A program made the translations under genes and the position numbers. DNA of 64,000 nt from Pseudomonas sp. VD-NE ins (GTDB lineage Bacteria; Pseudomonadota; Gammaproteobacteria; Pseudomonadales; Pseudomonadaceae): contig NZ_CP134772.1 of the NCBI RefSeq assembly GCF_031882575.1, positions 142,001-206,000 of the forward strand, read 5' to 3'. This document shows, piece by piece, positions 59,768 through 64,000 of the stretch; the stretch's first letter is position 1, and every line of letters starts with the position of its first letter. The notes below the pieces were generated by a model. The model searched no databases. It saw nothing but the letters and a program-made list of their open reading frames with translations, and was not told the DNA's origin.

Positions 59768-61362
59768 GCGTGTCTCCAGCGGGTCGCGCGAATTTCCAGG
59801 CGTTGGCCAATGAGGTTGAGCAGGGCGCCGGTGAGACCGACGAAAAGCATGCCGGCCATGATCAGGTCCATGCGCAGCAGTTGTTGTGCGCCGATCATCT
59901 GGCTGCCGATACCGCCATTGGACGGCATGAAATATTCGGCGCCAATGGTGCCGAGCCAGGCGTAGATCAGGCTCAGTCTGAGGCCTGCGAAAATCCCCGG
60001 CGCGGCGCCCGGCAGCACCAGTCGACGCAGGCGTTGAGCAAGGCTCAGGCGCAGGACTTGTGCGGCTTCGTTGAGTTGCGGTGAGAGATTGGCGACGCTG
60101 CGTTGCGTGGCGATAAACAGCGGGAAGAAGGCGGCGAGGGCGACGAATACCCACTTGGCCAGTTCGCCGAGACCGAACCACGCGGTGAGCAGCGGCACCC
60201 AGGCGAAGATGGCGATCTGACGGAGGGCGGCGAGGGTCGGGCCGAGCAGGCGTTCGCTGGTGCGCGACAAGCCCAGCAGCAAGCCGAGGGCGAAACCGAT
60301 TCCGCCGCCCAACAGCAAACCGCCGAGGGTGCGGCCGAGACTGAGGGCCATACCGCTGATCAACGTACCGTCGAGCAGGCCATCCCATGCCGTGCTCAAT
60401 ACGGCCAGCGGGCTGACCAGAATGTTGCTATCGACCCACTGCAGTTCGTTCGCCAGTTGCCACAGCGCCAGCAAGCTCAGCGGCAACAGCCATGGCTGCA
60501 GACGCTGCCAGCCTGCATAACGCGGGCCGCGACGAATTTCGGCGGTGGCCGGATGCGGCCAGTGCACGAGTTTCTTGTCCAGCAGGCCGATGCCGCGATC
60601 CATCGCCACACCGATCACACCGATGACCACGATGCACACGAAAACAATGTCGAGCATGAACAATTGCCGCGCCCAGACCATCAGGTAACCGATGCCTTCA
60701 CTGGAGGCCAGCAGTTCGACTGCTAGCAATGAGGTCCACCCGGCGGCCAATGCCAGACGTACGCCAGCCATGAACGCGGGAAGGGCGGCGGGCAACACCA
60801 GGCGACGGATCAGCAGGTGTGGCGGCAAACGTAAAACAGCGGCGGCTTCGCGCAGTTTTGGTTGTGCATCTCTTACGCCGACCAGTGTGTGCAAGGTCAC
60901 CGGCACCACGATCGCTTTGATCAGCACCACCAGTTTCAGCAATTCGCCGATGCCGAAAAACACCATGAACAGCGGGATCCACGCCAGCGTCGGTATTTGC
61001 GAAAGTCCGGCGAAGGTGGGGAAGATCAAGCGTTCAAGACGACGACTGAATCCCAGCGCTGCACCGAGCAATGCCCCCGCAGAAACCCCCGCGAGCAGGC
61101 CCCAGAACAAACGTTGCAGACTGATCCACAAATGGCTCCACAACTCGCCCTGCGACAACTCGACAGCACTGTTCCACACCAGCGACGGCGCGGGCAGGAT
61201 CTGTTCGCTCATCCACTCATTGCGTGCGGCCAGCCACCACAGGGCGAACAGGCTGAGGGGCAACAGCCATGGCAACAGACGTTGGTTCAGGCTGGGCCAG
61301 GTACGGCGGCTTTTCAGCGGCGGCGCGGGTAGGGGGAGACTGAGCAAGGATTGGCGGGCCAT
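59764..61362 (-). CDS. atsB: Fused double-permease AtsB
   Basis: The 532-residue protein contains two complete permease halves, each with its EAA loop: LREAAAVLRLPPHLLIRRLV and LNEAAQVLRLSLAQRLRRLV, and the repeated start LPWLLPLSLFALW / QPWLLPLSLLALW. One chain therefore supplies both membrane domains of the ABC importer. The gene precedes atsC and atsA on the minus strand and is divergent from atsR. Confidence 0.92.
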
Positions 61363-61398
61363 GGGTGACCTCCGTTGTCGGGTTGGCTCAAGATCAAA

Positions 61399-61478
61399 AG
61401 ATCGCAGCCTTCGGCAGCTCCTACGGGGGGAATGCGTCCTTGAATTGACCCTGTAGGAGCTGCCGAAGGCTGCGATCT
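61399..61478. repeat. REP palindrome (GTAGGAGCTGCCGAAGGC type)
   Basis: Arms of 26 bases at 61399-61424 and 61453-61478 are exact reverse complements. Unusually, it sits in a region between divergent genes, between the atsB and atsR promoters. Confidence 0.92.
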
Positions 61479-61752
61479 GTAGCGGTATTAATTAAGAGCT
61501 AATGGTTATAAATAATCTTTGATAAGTTATTTTTAGAGATAAGCAGCGCCATTTAAGGCTTACAGCCCACACGCATCCAATGCATTCGAAGAATATTTTC
61601 GATGCTGTTAATGCATACGCCGCTGCAAGCCCCGTTATTGCTTGCTTAGCGTTAAAAGCTATAAAAATGTGCATTTATAGTATTTAAGTGCAGATAGTCA
61701 TTCGGCCTACTTTCGGCTCCTCAACGCCCGTCGCGATCAAGGAGCTGCACCC
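61479..61752. promoter_or_regulatory. AT-rich control region upstream of atsR
   Basis: This 274-base stretch has no gene and is strikingly AT-rich for this genome (TTATAAATAATC near 61505; TATAAAAATG near 61660). An imperfect palindrome GCATTCGAA/TTCGATGC lies near 61580-61604. Promoters for atsR and binding sites for CysB and the LysR-type regulator are expected here; exact sites cannot be fixed by eye. Confidence 0.5.
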
Positions 61753-62766
61753 ATGAACCTCCCCTTCAAACGTGTTTTCAGTCTGTTTGCCGTTCCTGCT
61801 CTGGCGGGCCTGCTGGCGTTTACCGCGCATGCCGACGAACTCAAGGAAATCAGAATCGCCGTGCCCGACCTGAGCGCCGGCACCCAGCACAGCGGCGGCG
61901 GTGTGGTCGACGTGTTGCGCGATCAGCAGATTTTTGAAAAAGCCTTCGCCGATCAGGGCATCAAGATTCAGTGGAGTTTTTTCAAAGGCGCCGGGCCGGT
62001 GATCAATGAGGCGTTTGCCAACGGCCAGGTTGATCTGGCGTACCTGGGCGATCTGGCGGCAATCATCGGTAAGTCCAATGGGCTGGATACGCGGTTGCTC
62101 AGCGCCAGTGCGCGTGGCGTGAAGCAGTATCTGGGCGTGGTGCCGGGGTCAGGGATCAAGACCTTGCAGGATCTGAAAGGGAAACGCGTGGCGATCTTCC
62201 GCGGTACCGCGACACAGCTCTCGTTTGACGCGGCGCTGGCCAGTCAGGGCTTGAGCGAGAAGGATCTGAAGGTCATCAATCTGGACTTCACTGGCGCGAC
62301 CGCTGCGCTGGCAGCGAAGCAGATCGATGCGTCGTGGGGCAGTTCCGGATTGGCGGCGCTACAGACCAAGGGCCTGGCCGAGTTACCGCTGAACACCAAG
62401 GATCTCGGTGGCGCGGGCAGCGTCCAATCGGTTCTGGTCGGCACCGGCAAGTTTGTCGACGCGCACCCGGAGGCGGTGGCGAAATTGCTCAAGGCGCAGC
62501 AGCAGGCGGTCGAGTGGCTGACCCAGGACAGCAACAAGGCTGCCTACGTGCAATTGGTCTCGGGGCTGGCGAGTTATCCGCCGGTGATTCTCACCGAGGA
62601 TCTGAAGGATCAGAAATTGAGCGAAGTGTTCCCGTCGACGCTGGATCCGGTGTTCCTTGGCAGCTTGCAGGACAAAGTTGATCTGGCGGCGCAGCAGAAG
62701 CTGATTCGCAAGCCGTTCAAGGTGAATGATTGGGTGGCGCCTGAGTTGGCAGCGGCCAAGCTCTAA
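61753..62766 (+). CDS. atsR: Periplasmic sulfate-ester-binding protein AtsR
   Basis: The 337-residue protein has a signal peptide (RVFSLFAVPALAGLLAFTAH, cleaved after AHA) and the SsuA/TauA-type binding fold (QVDLAYLGDLAAIIGKSNGL, TLQDLKGKRVAIFRGTATQL). It delivers aryl or alkyl sulfate esters to AtsB. It is encoded divergently from atsBCA, so one regulator could control both. A hairpin follows the stop. Confidence 0.9.
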   Translation: MNLPFKRVFSLFAVPALAGLLAFTAHADELKEIRIAVPDLSAGTQHSGGGVVDVLRDQQIFEKAFADQGIKIQWSFFKGAGPVINEAFANGQVDLAYLGDLAAIIGKSNGLDTRLLSASARGVKQYLGVVPGSGIKTLQDLKGKRVAIFRGTATQLSFDAALASQGLSEKDLKVINLDFTGATAALAAKQIDASWGSSGLAALQTKGLAELPLNTKDLGGAGSVQSVLVGTGKFVDAHPEAVAKLLKAQQQAVEWLTQDSNKAAYVQLVSGLASYPPVILTEDLKDQKLSEVFPSTLDPVFLGSLQDKVDLAAQQKLIRKPFKVNDWVAPELAAAKL

Positions 62767-62774
62767 CGTACACC

Positions 62775-62805
62775 GATCGTTCCCACGCAGAGCGTGGGAA
62801 CGATC
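62775..62805. terminator. Hairpin between the convergent atsR and LysR genes
   Basis: GATCGTTCCCACG (62775-62787) and CGTGGGAACGATC (62793-62805) form a perfect 13-bp stem with a 5-base loop. It lacks a long T-run but separates two converging genes and probably stops transcription from either side. Confidence 0.65.
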
Positions 62806-62808
62806 CCC

Positions 62809-63729
62809 TTAAACAGCGACGCTGATTTCCTGCCGATCCACCGCCACCAACGTCTCGATCAGCGCCCGTGCCGCCGGCGACAGGCGAAACCCGGTGCGAC
62901 TGACGATCCCGCAACGCGCATTCATGCTCTCCAGGTTCTGCGGCAGATTGCGCCAGTGCAGCAACACCAGCGAACCCTTGGCAATGTCCTCGACAAACGC
63001 CTCTTCCGTACCGACGCCAATCGCATTCGATTGCAGCACCACTTTGACCAGTGCCGGAAAGTGCTCGGTCTCGATGGTCGGAGAAAAATCGATGCGTCCA
63101 CTCAGGTTCGCCAGCAATTTACGAATGCCCGGCGGGATCAGCGTGGTCGCCAGCGGGTAGTCGAACATGTCGTTGGTCGACAGGCTTTCCTTGGCCAGCA
63201 ACGGATGCCCCGGCCGGCAGAAAAATACTCCGCGTTTAGGCGTGAGTGCCTGGGTCTGGAAGTTTGGATCGGACTCGAAATGGCGGATGTCGGCGATGAA
63301 GAATTCGATCTCTTCACGGCTCAACGCGCGGCTGAGTTTTTCCCAGTTATCCACCTGAAAACAGGTGCGTACTTTCGGGTGCGCGTTGATGAATTGCGCC
63401 ACGGCGTCCGGTACCAGTTTCACCGCCGGCGCCGGGCCGCAACCGAAGTGCACTTCACCGGCATCGAGCTTGGTCATCTGCGTCACCTCGGCACTGAGCA
63501 GCGCGGCACCTTGGACCAGGCTCAAGGCGTGTTGCAGCACCACCTGGCCCTCAGGCGTGGGGCGCAAATCTTTGTTGCCGCGATCCACCAGCACGCAGCC
63601 GAACTCCTGCTCGAGCCCCTGAATACTGCGGCTGAACGCCGGTTGAGTGATGCCCATCGCATCCGCCGCGCGGACAAAACTGCGGTGTTCGTTGAGGGCG
63701 ATGAAGTAACGCAACTGGCGAAGATCCAT
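62809..63729 (-). CDS. sftR: LysR-type regulator of sulfate ester use (SftR-like)
   Basis: The 306-residue protein has a LysR HTH (LRQLRYFIALNEHRSFVRAA, GITQPAFSRSIQGLEQEFG) and a LysR substrate-binding domain. Its position between atsR and atsK matches SftR of P. putida, which controls ats/sft genes (recalled, so the symbol is tentative). The ATG at 63729 is chosen since GGAAAAG lies before it; an ATG at 63744 would add five residues. Divergent from atsK. Confidence 0.75.
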   Translation of the reverse strand: MDLRQLRYFIALNEHRSFVRAADAMGITQPAFSRSIQGLEQEFGCVLVDRGNKDLRPTPEGQVVLQHALSLVQGAALLSAEVTQMTKLDAGEVHFGCGPAPAVKLVPDAVAQFINAHPKVRTCFQVDNWEKLSRALSREEIEFFIADIRHFESDPNFQTQALTPKRGVFFCRPGHPLLAKESLSTNDMFDYPLATTLIPPGIRKLLANLSGRIDFSPTIETEHFPALVKVVLQSNAIGVGTEEAFVEDIAKGSLVLLHWRNLPQNLESMNARCGIVSRTGFRLSPAARALIETLVAVDRQEISVAV

Positions 63730-63828
63730 ATGCTTTTCCGGCATCCTAAAAATAGCTCGAAGGCATTTGCGACGAGGGTTGCTAGAGGTTTTAAATGCAA
63801 GCTCTTATTCCGTCAACGAAGCATGTGA

Positions 63829-63860
63829 ATATCTATTAGATGCAAATAGAATATAGATAG
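63829..63860. promoter_or_regulatory. Inverted repeat between the LysR gene and atsK
   Basis: TATCTAT (63830-63836) and ATAGATA (63853-63859) form an inverted repeat with 16 bases between, in an AT-rich 180-base divergent region. A LysR-type binding site is plausible. Confidence 0.4.
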
Positions 63861-63910
63861 AGCGTTGTTTCGCTGCCGTCCAACCGTAAGCAGTTGATGA
63901 GGGGCTACCC

Positions 63911-64000
63911 ATGAGCAATGCCGCACTCGCAGTAAAACCCGCTGTCCACGCGCTGGAAATTCATCCGGTGGCCGGTCGTATCGGTGCCGAGATCCGTGGT
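63911..64000 (+). CDS. atsK: AtsK alkylsulfatase, 2-oxoglutarate dioxygenase (3' end outside window)
   Basis: Only the first 30 codons are visible (MSNAALAVKP...VHALEIHPVAGRIGAEIRG), matching the start of P. putida AtsK by recall. AtsK is an Fe(II)/2-oxoglutarate-dependent enzyme of the TauD family that oxidatively releases sulfate from alkyl sulfate esters. It lies divergent from the SftR-like regulator, which fits joint control. The catalytic motifs lie beyond the window. Confidence 0.8.
   Translation, partial: MSNAALAVKPAVHALEIHPVAGRIGAEIRG

Overview
The window is a stretch of a Pseudomonas chromosome, most likely from the P. fluorescens group. The reasons are its high GC content, several families of Pseudomonas-type REP palindromes between genes, and gene blocks I recall from other pseudomonads: gabD-gabT next to a tRNA-Arg; desA, a GGDEF/EAL protein, oscA and sbp-cysTWA in the order I remember from P. 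aeruginosa PAO1 (PA0286 down to PA0280); and the ats sulfate-ester genes. All names rest on reading the sequence and on recalled family knowledge; no database search was run.

Layout. (1) Bases 1-11032: the 3' part of a giant secreted adhesin (DUF4347 domain, glycine-rich part, 16 Ig-like repeats), a TolC-type outer-membrane lipoprotein, and three tightly overlapping genes for an APS kinase, an aspartyl/asparaginyl beta-hydroxylase-like protein and a PAPS-type sulfotransferase. This looks like a secretion operon with its own modification enzymes and is the best candidate for an undescribed system. (2) 11070-14949: SPFH and NfeD proteins, a YbaK-type deacylase, a DUF2789 protein and a Fic protein. 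(3) 15029-20100: a MarR-controlled tripartite efflux operon of the AaeXAB type with its own outer-membrane factor. (4) 20194-29277: an unknown membrane protein, a YdgA (DUF945) protein and the complete pgaABCD operon for poly-N-acetylglucosamine. (5) 29381-34869: a Rieske/FAD reductase, a YbhB-type periplasmic protein, a VWA lipoprotein with an ECF sigma factor and putative anti-sigma factor, and a very acidic small protein. (6) 34947-38371: tRNA-Arg(CCG) and gabD-gabT for GABA use.

(7) 38508-44245: an HDOD response regulator, two cyclic-di-GMP proteins and the DesA desaturase. (8) 44483-48711: oscA and sbp-cysTWA for sulfate uptake. (9) 48820-53373: an Mpo1-like protein, a Crp/Fnr regulator, an exported HIUase-like/GlcG-like pair and a divergent two-component system that share an HprR/CusR-like palindrome. 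(10) 53418-54949: a hipBA module with an elaborate nested operator. (11) 54954-57129: an AraC regulator divergent from a membrane desaturase/hydroxylase. (12) 57327-64000: the ats cluster (arylsulfatase, sulfate-ester ABC transporter, LysR regulator of the SftR type and the first 30 codons of the AtsK dioxygenase).

Sulfur recurs: sulfate uptake (sbp-cysTWA, oscA), sulfate release from organic esters (ats genes), and apparent sulfate transfer to a product of the adhesin operon. Many intergenic gaps hold REP hairpins, some of which probably act as terminators or mRNA-stabilising structures.
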